Position numbers and translations under genes: made by a program. The notes under the pieces were generated by a model. The model saw nothing but the letters and a program-made list of their open reading frames with translations. It searched no databases and was not told the origin of the DNA. Below are positions 16,249 to 25,065 of a stretch of 64,000 nucleotides of DNA, piece after piece. This DNA is from JBFAPK01 sp040676675 (GTDB lineage Bacteria; Actinomycetota; Actinomycetes; Mycobacteriales; Micromonosporaceae), in the NCBI RefSeq assembly GCF_040676675.1, contig NZ_JBFAPK010000028.1:55358-119357 (forward strand). The letters are read 5' to 3'. Position 1 is the first letter of the stretch; each line of letters opens with the position of its first letter.

Positions 16249-17534
16249 GCGGGCCCGTCCGGGTAGCGGTACTCGGTCAGCGTCTCCGGCCGCATCCGGG
16301 CCGAGAAGCCGGGCGCGGTCGGCGCCCGGTACGCCCCGTCGACGATCACCACCGGGTCGACGAAGTGCTCGTGCAGGTGGTCGACGTACTCGATGGTGCG
16401 GTTCTCCAGCGAGCCGGAGACGGCCGCGTAGTCGAACATGGACAGATGCTGCACCAACTCGCAGAGGCCGACCCCGCCGGCGTGCGGGCAGACCGGTACG
16501 CCGAACTTCGCGGCGAGCAGCAGGATCGCGACGTTCTCGTTGACCCCGGCCACCCGGCAGGCGTCGATCTGCACGACGTCGACCGCCTCGGCCTGGAGCA
16601 GTTGCTTGAAGACGATCCGGTTCTGCACGTGCTCGCCGGTGGCGACCCGGATGGGCCGCCCGCCGGGGGCGGCGGTGGCGAGCGCGCGCCGGATCGCCGC
16701 GTGGCCCAGCACGTCGTCCGGGCTGGTCGGCTCCTCGATCCACCACGGCTCGTACGGCGCCAGCGCGGTCATCCACTCGACCGCCTCGGCGACGTCCCAG
16801 CGCTGGTTGGCGTCGACCGCCACCCGGATCCGCGGCCCGACGGCCTCCCGGGCCAGCGCCATCCGCCGTACGTCGTCCGCCAGGTTGCCGCCGACCTTCA
16901 GCTTGATCTGGGTGTACCCGTCGGCGACGGCCTGCTTGGCGAGCCGGACCAGCTTGGCGTCGTCGTAGCCGAGCCAGCCCGGCGACGTGGTGTACGCGGG
17001 GTAGCCGGTGCGCTCCAGCTCGGCGATCCGCTGGTCGCGCCCTGGGCGGGCGGCCAGTAGCAGGTCGACCGCCTCGGCGGGGGTGAGCGCGTCGGTCAGG
17101 TACCGCCAGTCGACCAGGTCGACGAGCTGCTCCGGGCTCATGTCGGCGAGCAGTCGCCACACCGGCTTGCCCGCCGCCCGGGCGGCCAGGTCCCAGGCCG
17201 CGTTCACCACGGCCGCCGTGGCCAGGTGGATCACGCCCTTCTCGGGCCCGAGCCAGCGCAGCTGCGAGTCGTGGGTCAGCCGCCGGGCGAACTCGCCCAG
17301 GTCGTCCACGGACTGGCCGACCACCATCGGGGCGAGCGAGTCGATGGCGGCCCGGCAGACCTCGTTGCCCCGGCCGATGGTGAAGGTGAAGCCGTGCCCC
17401 TCCTGGTCACCGTCGGTGCGCAGCACGAGGTACGCGGCCGAGTAGTCCGGGTCGGGGTTCATCGCGTCGGAGCCGTCCAACTCGCGCGAGGTGGGGAAGC
17501 GGATGTCGTACGTCTCGACCGCGGTTACCTTCAT
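16239..17534 (-). CDS. L-fuconate dehydratase (enolase superfamily)
   Basis: 431 aa. It dehydrates L-fuconate to 2-keto-3-deoxy-L-fuconate. Catalytic features of the mandelate-racemase subgroup are all present: KLKVG with Lys211/Lys213, VDANQRW with Asp241, IEEPTSPDD with Glu267/268, ATGEHVQNR with Glu301 and CPHAGGVGLCE with His351. The length and the long N-terminal loop (TSRELDGSDAMNPDPDYSA) match the Xanthomonas-type fuconate dehydratase. The ATG overlaps the FAH gene's TGA (ATGA, 17534-17531), and the end overlaps the AOR start. Confidence in the substrate is high because lactonase, AKR and FAH partners surround it. Confidence 0.9.
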   Translation of the reverse strand: MKVTAVETYDIRFPTSRELDGSDAMNPDPDYSAAYLVLRTDGDQEGHGFTFTIGRGNEVCRAAIDSLAPMVVGQSVDDLGEFARRLTHDSQLRWLGPEKGVIHLATAAVVNAAWDLAARAAGKPVWRLLADMSPEQLVDLVDWRYLTDALTPAEAVDLLLAARPGRDQRIAELERTGYPAYTTSPGWLGYDDAKLVRLAKQAVADGYTQIKLKVGGNLADDVRRMALAREAVGPRIRVAVDANQRWDVAEAVEWMTALAPYEPWWIEEPTSPDDVLGHAAIRRALATAAPGGRPIRVATGEHVQNRIVFKQLLQAEAVDVVQIDACRVAGVNENVAILLLAAKFGVPVCPHAGGVGLCELVQHLSMFDYAAVSGSLENRTIEYVDHLHEHFVDPVVIVDGAYRAPTAPGFSARMRPETLTEYRYPDGPAWA

Positions 17535-18409
17535 GCCGCGGCCCGCACGACCGACCGCTGCCGGCCGAGGCGGTCGATCTCCAGTTCGACCACGTCGCCC
17601 GGGACCAGGTACGGGAACCTGCCGGAGAGCGCCACGCCCTGCGGCGTACCGGTGTTGACCAGGTCACCCGGCTCCAGCACCGTGTACTGCGACAGGTACC
17701 AGACCAGGTACGCCACGTCGAAGATCATGTCGGCGGTGCTGGAGTCCTGCCGGGGCTCGCCGTTGACCCAGAGGCGCAGGCCGAGCTTGCCCGGGTCGCC
17801 CACCTCGTCCGGGGTCACCAGCCACGGGCCGAGCGGATTGAACGTTTCACACGACTTGCCCTTGGACCACTGCCCGCCGGAGACCTCCAGCTGGAACTCG
17901 CGCTCGGAGACGTCGTTGGCGACCGCGTACCCGGCGACGTGCGCCAGGGCCGCCTCGGGCGACTCCAGGTAGCGGGCGGTGCGGCCGATGACCACGGCCA
18001 GCTCCACCTCCCAGTCGGTCTTCGTCGAACCGCGTGGGATGAGCACGTCGTCGTCCGGCCCGACCACGGTGTTCGGCGCCTTGTAGAAGATCACCGGCGA
18101 CTGCGGCGGCTGCGCGCCGGACTCGGCGGCGTGCGCGGCGTAGTTCAGCCCGACGCAGAGCACGACGCCCGGCCGGGCGATCGGGGCGCCGATCCGCTGG
18201 CCGGCGACGTCCAGCTCCGGCAGGCCCGCCACCAGCTCCGCGTCCGTCGCCGTGCCGCCCGTCCCGCCCGTCAACGCGCCGGCCAGGCCGCCCGCGGCGA
18301 GGAACGCGCCGTCGATGTCCCGGGTGACGCCGGACAGGTCGAAGTACCGACCGTCCACGTGGGCCACCGGGCGCTCCGCGCCGGCCGGGCCCACCCGCAT
18401 GTACCTCAT
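17531..18409 (-). CDS. FAH-family hydrolase, probable 2,4-diketo-3-deoxy-L-fuconate hydrolase
   Basis: 292 aa fumarylacetoacetate-hydrolase fold. The catalytic core has IFYKAPNTVVGPDDDVLIPR, then TDWEVELAVVIG (acidic metal ligands), NDVSEREFQ and GKSCETFNPLGPWLVTPDE. In the fucose route it cleaves the diketo acid to pyruvate and L-lactate. The ATG at 18409 is selected because it forms an ATGA overlap with the lactonase stop; an ATG three codons on is possible. A short Gly/Thr-rich insert (LTGGTGGTATD) lies near residue 50. FAH proteins act on many diketo acids, so substrate assignment is by context. Confidence 0.85.
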   Translation of the reverse strand: MRYMRVGPAGAERPVAHVDGRYFDLSGVTRDIDGAFLAAGGLAGALTGGTGGTATDAELVAGLPELDVAGQRIGAPIARPGVVLCVGLNYAAHAAESGAQPPQSPVIFYKAPNTVVGPDDDVLIPRGSTKTDWEVELAVVIGRTARYLESPEAALAHVAGYAVANDVSEREFQLEVSGGQWSKGKSCETFNPLGPWLVTPDEVGDPGKLGLRLWVNGEPRQDSSTADMIFDVAYLVWYLSQYTVLEPGDLVNTGTPQGVALSGRFPYLVPGDVVELEIDRLGRQRSVVRAAA

Positions 18410-19239
18410 TCGATCTCCAACTGGTAGGTGCTGATCGCCGTGGTGTGGAAGATGTCGTCGGGCGTACCGCCGAGGATCGTCTCGATCGCGGTACGGACCT
18501 CGAGGTAGGAGGCCGCGACCTCGCAGACCGGCCAGTCCGACCCGAACATGAGCCGGGCCGGGCCGAAGAGCTCCACCGCGGTCTCCACGAACGGGCGCAG
18601 GTCCTCGACCGTCCAGCTGTCCCAGTCGGCCTCGGCGACCAGGCCCGAGACCTTCGCCACCACGTTCGGGCGGGCGGCCACCGGCGTGACCAGGTCGCGC
18701 CACTCGGCCAGCCCCTCGGCGCCGGCGCGGATGCGCGGCTTGCCGAGGTGGTCGAGGACGAACCGGCTCTCCGGCAGGTCCGCCGCGACGCGGGCCACGG
18801 CCGGCAACTGGTCCGCCCGGACCACCAGCTCGTTGACGAGCCCGGCCGCGGCGACGGCGGCCAGCCCGGCCCGTACGTCCGGGCGGTCGAGGTGGTCGGC
18901 CGGGTGGGCCTGCACCTGGTCCCGCACGCCGACGAGCAGGTGGCCGCCGGTGCCGGCGCGGTGTCCGGCGACGACGTCGGCGAGCGCCGGGTCGGTGAGC
19001 GAGGCCCAGCCGACCACCCCCGCTATCTCGGGGGTCGCCGCGGCGGTGGCCAGGAACTCGCTGGTCTCGGCGGCGTCGCAGCGCCCGGCCTCCACCAGCA
19101 CGGTCCGGTCCACGCCCGCGGCGCGCAGGTTGCCGCGCAGGTCGGCCACGCCGTAGTCGCGCCGAATCCGGGTCAGCGACGCGTCCGCCAACCAGGCGTA
19201 GTCGGCGGTCCAGAGGTGCTGGTGCGCGTCGATGATCAC
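18406..19239 (-). CDS. Amidohydrolase-family L-fucono-lactonase
   Basis: 277 aa TIM-barrel hydrolase of the amidohydrolase_2 group. The N-terminal DAHQHLW gives the HxH motif (His6, His8), FVLDHLGKP around 162-170 is a barrel-strand motif, and MFGSDWPVCE around 240-249 supplies the conserved Asp. In fucose degradation this enzyme opens L-fucono-1,5-lactone to L-fuconate. The GTG start at 19239 overlaps the AKR stop (GTGA). It ends with an ATGA overlap into the FAH gene. Rhamnonolactonases of the same family are the alternative. Confidence 0.85.
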   Translation of the reverse strand: MIIDAHQHLWTADYAWLADASLTRIRRDYGVADLRGNLRAAGVDRTVLVEAGRCDAAETSEFLATAAATPEIAGVVGWASLTDPALADVVAGHRAGTGGHLLVGVRDQVQAHPADHLDRPDVRAGLAAVAAAGLVNELVVRADQLPAVARVAADLPESRFVLDHLGKPRIRAGAEGLAEWRDLVTPVAARPNVVAKVSGLVAEADWDSWTVEDLRPFVETAVELFGPARLMFGSDWPVCEVAASYLEVRTAIETILGGTPDDIFHTTAISTYQLEIE

Positions 19240-20309
19240 GGCAGCGGCACCTCCTCCGACAGCAGCCCCTCCCGGCGCAGGTCGCGCCAGAGCTGGCCCG
19301 GGATCTCGTACGAGAACATCGCCACCGCGTCGGCCACCTCCTCGGCCGAACGTGCCCCGACCAGTACGGTCGCCACGGCCGGATGCCCGAACGGGAACTG
19401 GAGCGCGGCGGCGCGCAGCGGTACGTCGTACCGGGCGCAGACCGCCGCGACGGCCTGCGCGCGGGCGAGCAGCGGCGCCGGGGCGGGCGCGTAGTTGAAG
19501 GTGGCGCCCGGCCTCGGGTCGGCCAGCAGTCCGGAGTTGAAGACGCCGCCGACGATGACCGAGACGCCGCGCTCCCGCGCCAGCGGCAGGAGTTCGGCGA
19601 GACCCGACTGGTCCAGCAGGGTGTACCGGCCGGCGAGCAGCACGCTGTCGAGGTGCCCGGTACGGACGAAGTCGGCGAGCATCTCCGACTGGTTCATCCC
19701 CACCGAGACGGCGCCGATCCGCCCCTCGTCGCGCAGCCGCACCAGGGCCGGCAGGGCGCCGTCGACCGCCGCGGCGTAGTGCTCGTCGGGGTCGTGGATG
19801 TGCAGCACCTCGACCCGGTCCAGGCCGAGGCGGTCCAGGCTCTCGGCGTACGAGCGCCGCACCCCCTCGGGGCTGAAGTCCCAGACCGGCTCGACCTCGG
19901 TGGCCTCGGCCCAGATGCTGTCGTTGTGGTCGGCCGGCTCGGCGGTGCTCGGCGGCCCGCCGGCCCGCTCGCCACCGCCCGTCGACCCGGTCGCGCCGCC
20001 GCCGGTGCCGTTGCGCGTCGCCGGAGGTGCGACGCGGTCGAGGACCCGGCCGACCTTCGTGGAGAGGGTGAACTCGGCGCGGGGCTTGCCGGCCAGCACG
20101 TGCCCGGCGCGGCGCTCGGAGAGGCCGCTGCCGTACAGCGGCGCGGTGTCGAAGTAGCGCAGCCCCTCCGCCCAGGCCCGCTCGACGGTGGCGTACGCCT
20201 GCTCGTCGCCGACCCGCTGGTAGAGCCCGCCGAGCGGGGCGAGCCCGAGCCCGAGCCGGGTCACCTCCACGCCGGTGGAGCCCAACCGGGTCCGATCCGT
20301 GGGTCTCAT
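19236..20309 (-). CDS. Aldo/keto reductase, probable L-fucose dehydrogenase
   Basis: 357 aa AKR with a full active site: Asp54 and Tyr59 in FDTAPLYGSG, Lys85 in STKVGR and the His of EVLHIHDPDEH near 182. The C-terminal region (NYAPAPAPLLARAQAVAAVC, then LQFPFGHPAVATVLVGARS) is typical of D-threo-aldose/L-fucose 1-dehydrogenases, which oxidise the sugar to the lactone with NAD(P)+. Residues about 97-122 form a Gly/Thr/Ser-rich insert not usual for the family. The ATG at 20309 overlaps the ATPase stop (ATGA), and the gene is coupled to the lactonase by GTGA. Confidence 0.87.
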   Translation of the reverse strand: MRPTDRTRLGSTGVEVTRLGLGLAPLGGLYQRVGDEQAYATVERAWAEGLRYFDTAPLYGSGLSERRAGHVLAGKPRAEFTLSTKVGRVLDRVAPPATRNGTGGGATGSTGGGERAGGPPSTAEPADHNDSIWAEATEVEPVWDFSPEGVRRSYAESLDRLGLDRVEVLHIHDPDEHYAAAVDGALPALVRLRDEGRIGAVSVGMNQSEMLADFVRTGHLDSVLLAGRYTLLDQSGLAELLPLARERGVSVIVGGVFNSGLLADPRPGATFNYAPAPAPLLARAQAVAAVCARYDVPLRAAALQFPFGHPAVATVLVGARSAEEVADAVAMFSYEIPGQLWRDLRREGLLSEEVPLP

Positions 20310-21838
20310 GCCGCCTTCCCCTCTCCCCCGGCGCCGGCGGTACCGGCACCGTGGATCAACCTGATGATCGCCTGGCTCATCCGACCGTAGTCGTGGTCGT
20401 TGGGCAGCTCCCCGCGCAGCGTGAAGTCCGCCATCACCGCGATCCGGTCGGCCAGCGTGACGATCTCGGGCAGGTCGGAGGAGATCAGCAGCAGCGCCAG
20501 GCCGGCCTCGGCCAGCTCGGCGATGAGCTGGTGGAAGGCGGCCTTGGTGCGTACGTCGATGCCGACGGTCGGCTCGTCCACGATCAGGATCTCGCAGCGG
20601 GCGGCGAGCCACTTCGCGAGGCTCACCTTCTGCTGGTTGCCGCCGGAGAGCTGCCCGGCGAGCTGCCGGGGCGAGGCGGCGCGCAATCCGAGGCGCTCGG
20701 CGTACTCGGCCACCACCCGCCGCTCGGCCCGCTCGGTGACCAGGCCGGCGCGGGCCAGCCGCCGCCAGACCGTCACCCCGATGTTGCGGGTGATCGGCTG
20801 GTCGAGGAAGAGCCCCTCCTCCTTGCGGTTCTCGGTCACGTAGCCGATGCGGTACCGGCGCAGCGCCTCGCCGACGTCGCGGATGCGGACCGGCCGGCCC
20901 TGCACCTCCACCGTGCCGCCGGTGATCCGGTCCAGCCCGAGCAGCGCCTTGGCCAGCTCGCTGCGGCCGGCGCCGACCAGCCCGTACAGGCCGAGGATCT
21001 CGCCGGGGCGTACCTCCAGCGAGACGTCGCGGTGCCCGCGCGCGGTGCTCACGTCGCGCAGCCGCAGCGCCGGCGCGGTACCGGCGTCGACATGCCGCTC
21101 GGCGAGCCGCACCGAGGCGTACGCCCGGCCCACCATCAGGTCGACGATCTGGTCCTGGGTGTGGTCGGCCAGCGGCTCGGCCTCGGCGACGCTGCGGCCG
21201 TCCCGCAGCACGGTGACCGTGTCCGCGACCGCGAAGACCTCCTCCAGCTTGTGGCTGACCAGCACCACCGCGTGCCCGCTGTCGCGCAGCTTGCGCACGA
21301 TCGCGTAGAGCCGGTCGGCCTCGTCGCCGGTGAGCGACGCGGTCGGCTCGTCCAGCAGCAGCACCCGGCTGTCGACGCTGAGCGCCTTGGCGATCTCCAC
21401 GAGCTGCGCTTGGGCCACCGACAGCTCGGCGACCGGGCGGTCCGGGTCGAGGTCGAGGTCGAGCAGGTCCAGGCAGCGGCGCGCCTCGGCGCGCATCCGG
21501 GCCCGGTCGACCATCCCGAAGCGGCGGGGCAGGTGGTGCAGCACGATGTTCTCGGCGATGGAGAAGGCCGGAATCAGGTTGCGTTCCTGGTGCACCACGC
21601 CGATGCCGGCGCGCTGGGCGTCCATCGGGCCGCCGAGGTGCAGCTCCCGGTCGCCGAGGACGATCCGGCCGCCGTCCGGCCGGTACACCCCGGTCAGGAG
21701 CTTGACCAGGGTGCTCTTGCCGGCGCCGTTCTCTCCGAGCAGGGCGTGCACGCTGCCGGGGGCGAGCCGCAGGGTGGCGCCGTCCAGCGCCCGTACCCCC
21801 GGGAACGTCTTGACCAGGTTCTCGGCGGTGAGCATCAC
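20306..21838 (-). CDS. Sugar ABC transporter ATPase, RbsA/MglA type (fucose operon)
   Basis: 510 aa with two nucleotide-binding domains. The first has GENGAGKST (Walker A), LSVAQAQ (signature) and LLLDEPTAS (Walker B). The second has the degenerate Walker A GLVGAGRSE that is normal for this family, LSGGNQQK and LIVDEPTVGID. It energises uptake through the two permeases encoded just upstream. The start is GTG (21838, GTGA overlap with the permease stop) or the adjacent ATG (21835). An AKR gene follows by ATGA overlap. Confidence 0.93.
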   Translation of the reverse strand: MMLTAENLVKTFPGVRALDGATLRLAPGSVHALLGENGAGKSTLVKLLTGVYRPDGGRIVLGDRELHLGGPMDAQRAGIGVVHQERNLIPAFSIAENIVLHHLPRRFGMVDRARMRAEARRCLDLLDLDLDPDRPVAELSVAQAQLVEIAKALSVDSRVLLLDEPTASLTGDEADRLYAIVRKLRDSGHAVVLVSHKLEEVFAVADTVTVLRDGRSVAEAEPLADHTQDQIVDLMVGRAYASVRLAERHVDAGTAPALRLRDVSTARGHRDVSLEVRPGEILGLYGLVGAGRSELAKALLGLDRITGGTVEVQGRPVRIRDVGEALRRYRIGYVTENRKEEGLFLDQPITRNIGVTVWRRLARAGLVTERAERRVVAEYAERLGLRAASPRQLAGQLSGGNQQKVSLAKWLAARCEILIVDEPTVGIDVRTKAAFHQLIAELAEAGLALLLISSDLPEIVTLADRIAVMADFTLRGELPNDHDYGRMSQAIIRLIHGAGTAGAGGEGKAA

Positions 21839-22878
21839 GACGACCTCCGCAACAGCCTCTGCCGGACGGTGCCGAGCAGCACCGCGCCGAGGACGACCGC
21901 GCCGACGATCAGGTCGATCCAGCGCCGGTTGATGTCGAACTGGGCCTGCATCACGTCCACCAGCCGGACCAGGAACGCCGCCAGGCAGGTACCGACGACG
22001 CTGACCACGCCGCCGGTCAGCGCCACCCCGCCGATGATCGGCGCGGCGAAGCTGGGCAGCAGCAGGTCGTCGCCGATGCTGGAGTTCACCGAGCCGGAGG
22101 CGGCGACCGTGAGCACCGCGGCGACGCCGGCCAGCAGACCGCTCAGCCCGTGCGCCACGACGATGGACCGGTCGTTGGAGACCCCGCTCAGCCGCGCGGC
22201 GAACGGGCTGCCGCCGGTGGCGAGCAGCTGCCGACCGGTGACGGTACGGGCGAAGAAGACGGCCACCAGCGCCGCCACGGCCAGCGCGACGAGGAAGACC
22301 ACCGGCAGCCCGAGCACCGAGGCACGCCCGAACTCCCGCAGCCCGGGCGAGTACCCCTGGAAGGTGTCCGGCCCGTTCACGCCGTACCGGAGCCCCTCGA
22401 AGATGGTCATGGTGGCGAGCGTGACGATGAAGCCATTGATCCGGGTGAAGACCACCAGCAGGCCGTTGAGCAGGCCGGCGGCGAGCCCGACGGCCAGCGC
22501 CCCGAGCACCGCCAGCGGCGCCGGCAGGCCAGCCTCGATCATCAGCCAGGCGGCGATCATCGCGCAGAGCCCGGTGAGCGTACCGACGGAGAGGTTCATC
22601 TGGCCGATCGCGAGCACCACCATCTGGGCGAGCCCGATGATGATCGGTACGGCCAGGAAGCGGAAGAACGCGCCGAGCGTACCGGCCGAGAGCAGGTTGC
22701 CGCCGGTGGCCACGGCCAGCGCCACGAACCCGGCCAGGGCCAGTACGGCGAGGGTGAACTCCGACTGCCGCGCGGCGCCGCGCAGCCGTACCCCGAGCCG
22801 CCCGGAGCCGGTGCGGCCGGCTCCCGGGACGTTGTCCGTGGTGGCGGCCGTGTCGGCCCCGGTCTGTCCGGTGGTCAT
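21835..22878 (-). CDS. Sugar ABC permease, RbsC type (second of pair)
   Basis: 347 aa inner-membrane permease with about ten hydrophobic segments. The BPD_transp_2 signature region IGQMNLSVGTLTGLCAMIAA lies around 90-110, and the coupling region is near GGSPFAARLSGVSNDRS. A Gly/Thr-rich cytoplasmic N-terminus of about 30 residues precedes the first helix. ATGA overlap with the preceding permease. Two different RbsC-type permeases with one ATPase implies a heterodimeric channel. Confidence 0.92.
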   Translation of the reverse strand: MTTGQTGADTAATTDNVPGAGRTGSGRLGVRLRGAARQSEFTLAVLALAGFVALAVATGGNLLSAGTLGAFFRFLAVPIIIGLAQMVVLAIGQMNLSVGTLTGLCAMIAAWLMIEAGLPAPLAVLGALAVGLAAGLLNGLLVVFTRINGFIVTLATMTIFEGLRYGVNGPDTFQGYSPGLREFGRASVLGLPVVFLVALAVAALVAVFFARTVTGRQLLATGGSPFAARLSGVSNDRSIVVAHGLSGLLAGVAAVLTVAASGSVNSSIGDDLLLPSFAAPIIGGVALTGGVVSVVGTCLAAFLVRLVDVMQAQFDINRRWIDLIVGAVVLGAVLLGTVRQRLLRRSS

Positions 22879-23942
22879 GCCCGCGCTCCTCTCCGCTCGG
22901 CCACGACGTGGCGCACCCGGTCCAGCGAGAGCGCGACCAGCAGCACCAGGCCGATGTAGAGCTTGAGCTGGTCGAGCTGGAACTGCAGCAGGTTCAGTCC
23001 CTTGTAGATGACCTGGGTCAGGGTGGCGCCCAGGACGGTGCCGAGCACGCTCACCGCGCCGCCGGCCAGCAGCGTGCCGCCGAGCACCGGCCCGAGGAAC
23101 GACGGCAGCAGGAACTGGTCGCCGATGCTGGCCGAGAAGGCGCCGTTGTTGGCGGCGAGCAGGAAGCCGGCCAGCCCGGCGAGCAGCCCGCTGAGCGCGT
23201 GCGCCTGCACCACCCGGTTACGGGTCGGTACGCCGGACAGCTCGGCGGCCCGGCTGTTGGCGCCGGTCATCAGGATCTCCCGACCGACCCGGGTGAACTG
23301 GAAGATCAGCCCGACGACGACCGCGGCGACCAGCGCGAACGGCACGACCAGCGGGATCCGCGGTCCGCAGATCTCGCCCATGCAGTAGTCGGCGAAGGTG
23401 TCGTTGCGCAGCGACGTCATCCCGGCGGGCTGCCCGGCGAAGGCCACCCCGTCGGTGAACCGGGTGTAGAGGATCGTGATGAGGCCGACCAGGGCGAAGT
23501 CCAGGGCGAGCGTGACCACGAACGAGTTGACCCCGGTCCGCGAGATGATCAGTCCGGCGAGCGCGCCGAGCAGCGCGCCGACGGCCAGGCCGATGAGCAG
23601 GCCGACGACGAGCGGCACGCCGAGCCGGTCGTACGCGAGCCCCATGGCGAAGGCGCTCATCGCCGCCATCCGCCCGACCGCCATGTTCATCTGGCCGAGC
23701 GAGAGGACGGCCAGCTGGGCGAGCCCGACCACGGCGTAGACGCTGATGTCCGACTGCAACGGCACCAGGGTGAGCGTGGTGTCCAGGAAGGCCGGGCGCA
23801 GCGAGGTGAAGAGCACGACCAGGCCGACGAGCAGGACGACCAGGCCGACGCGGGGGTTGGCCCAGAGCGGGATCCGGGGCGGCTTGGCCGGCGCCGCCGC
23901 CGGGGCCGGGGCCTCGGGCGGGGTGTCGGTCCGGGTACTCAC
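22875..23942 (-). CDS. Sugar ABC permease, RbsC type (first of pair)
   Basis: 355 aa, about ten membrane helices, with LSLGQMNMAVGRMAAMSAFA as the family signature and GANSRAAELSGVPTRNR as the coupling loop. The extracytoplasmic loop containing DYCMGEICGP carries two cysteines that could form a disulfide. GTG at 23942 overlaps the enolase stop (GTGA). It pairs with the permease at 21835-22878. Confidence 0.92.
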   Translation of the reverse strand: MSTRTDTPPEAPAPAAAPAKPPRIPLWANPRVGLVVLLVGLVVLFTSLRPAFLDTTLTLVPLQSDISVYAVVGLAQLAVLSLGQMNMAVGRMAAMSAFAMGLAYDRLGVPLVVGLLIGLAVGALLGALAGLIISRTGVNSFVVTLALDFALVGLITILYTRFTDGVAFAGQPAGMTSLRNDTFADYCMGEICGPRIPLVVPFALVAAVVVGLIFQFTRVGREILMTGANSRAAELSGVPTRNRVVQAHALSGLLAGLAGFLLAANNGAFSASIGDQFLLPSFLGPVLGGTLLAGGAVSVLGTVLGATLTQVIYKGLNLLQFQLDQLKLYIGLVLLVALSLDRVRHVVAERRGARA

Positions 23943-25027
23943 CGGACTCTCCGGTCGTCGATCGCGTCCCGGTCCCACTCGATGCCGAGGCCGGGGGCGG
24001 TGGGGGCCAGCGCCTCGCCGTCCACCACCTCGATCTCCCGCCGCGTGATCGCACGCAGCTGCGGGATGTGCTCCAGGTAGCGACTGTTCGGCACCGCGCA
24101 GCAGAGACTCACGTGCAGCTCCATCAGGAAGTGCGGGCAGACCGGTACGTTGTACGCCTCGGCCAGGTGGGCCACCTTCAACCAGGGCGTGATGCCGCCG
24201 ATGCGGGCCACGTCGACCTGGATCACGCCGGCGGCCTGGCGGTGCAGGTACTCGCGGAACTGCGCCACCGAGTACATCGACTCGCCCACCGCCACCGGGA
24301 TGGTGGTGGCGGCGGCGAGCGACTGGTGCCCGGCGACGTCGTCGGCGGGCAGGGGCTCCTCGAACCAGTAGGGGTCGGCCGGTTCGAGCAGCCGGGCCCG
24401 GCGGGCGGCCTCGGCCGCCGTGAGGGACTGGTTGGCGTCGAGCATCAGGTCGAAGTGGGGCCCGACGGCCGCCCGGACGGCGGCCAGCCGGTCGGCGTCC
24501 TGCACCGGCGAGCGCCCGATCTTCAACTTGACCCCGCGCCACCCGGCGGCCTGGCTGGCCTTCGCGCCGACGATCAGCTCCTCGGTGCTCAGGTGCAGCC
24601 AGCCGCCCTCGGTGTCGTAGAGCGGGATGCGGTCCTTGGCGCCGCCGGCGAGCTGCCACAGCGGCTGGCCGGCGGCGCGGCAGCGCCAGTCCCACAGGGC
24701 GGTGTCGACCGCGGCGAGCGCCAGCGAGGTGATCGCCCCGACGGTGGTGGCCCGGGTGGCGGCGAACAGGTCCCGCCACACGGCCTCCACTCCCCGCGGG
24801 TCCACGCCGACCAACCGGGGCAACAGGTAGTCGCGCAGCAGGGCGAGCACAGCGGTACCGCCGGTGCCGATCGTGTACGAGTAGCCGGTACCGCCGCCAC
24901 CGTCGTCGGTCGCGATCTCGACGAAGATGGTCTCCTGCTTCAGGAACGACTGGACTGCGTCGGTGCGTACCGTCTCGACCTCCAGGTCGACCAGGTACGC
25001 CTCGGCGTGGGTGATCGCGGGCAACAC
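23939..25027 (-). CDS. Second enolase-superfamily acid-sugar dehydratase (substrate unknown)
   Basis: 362 aa mandelate-racemase/muconate-lactonising type protein: Lys167 and Lys169 in VKLKIG, Asp197 in LDANQSL, Glu223/224 in FEEPLPADD, Glu249 in VGESMYS and His299 in CPHF. The KxK plus His dyad points to acid-sugar dehydration or epimerisation. Clearly distinct from the fuconate dehydratase in the same operon: shorter, with a different N-terminal capping domain. The GTG start has AAGGAG upstream. Placed between the binding protein and the permeases, it probably widens the sugar range, for example a second aldonate. Galactarate/talarate- or rhamnonate-type activities are alternatives. Confidence 0.8.
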   Translation of the reverse strand: MLPAITHAEAYLVDLEVETVRTDAVQSFLKQETIFVEIATDDGGGGTGYSYTIGTGGTAVLALLRDYLLPRLVGVDPRGVEAVWRDLFAATRATTVGAITSLALAAVDTALWDWRCRAAGQPLWQLAGGAKDRIPLYDTEGGWLHLSTEELIVGAKASQAAGWRGVKLKIGRSPVQDADRLAAVRAAVGPHFDLMLDANQSLTAAEAARRARLLEPADPYWFEEPLPADDVAGHQSLAAATTIPVAVGESMYSVAQFREYLHRQAAGVIQVDVARIGGITPWLKVAHLAEAYNVPVCPHFLMELHVSLCCAVPNSRYLEHIPQLRAITRREIEVVDGEALAPTAPGLGIEWDRDAIDDRRVR

Positions 25028-25065
25028 TGCTCCTTACCGGGGACTTCCGTGGCGGACCGACCGAC

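Noticed and set aside
14455..17160. A longer 901-residue version of the AOR gene
   Set aside because: The extra N-terminal part is antiphase to the fuconate dehydratase and shows no AOR similarity; the GTG at 16248 gives the normal family length and a coupled overlap.
18410..18703. N-terminal extension of the FAH hydrolase into the lactonase gene
   Set aside because: The extension is antiphase to a conserved lactonase C-terminus; the ATGA overlap start is consistent with the rest of the operon.
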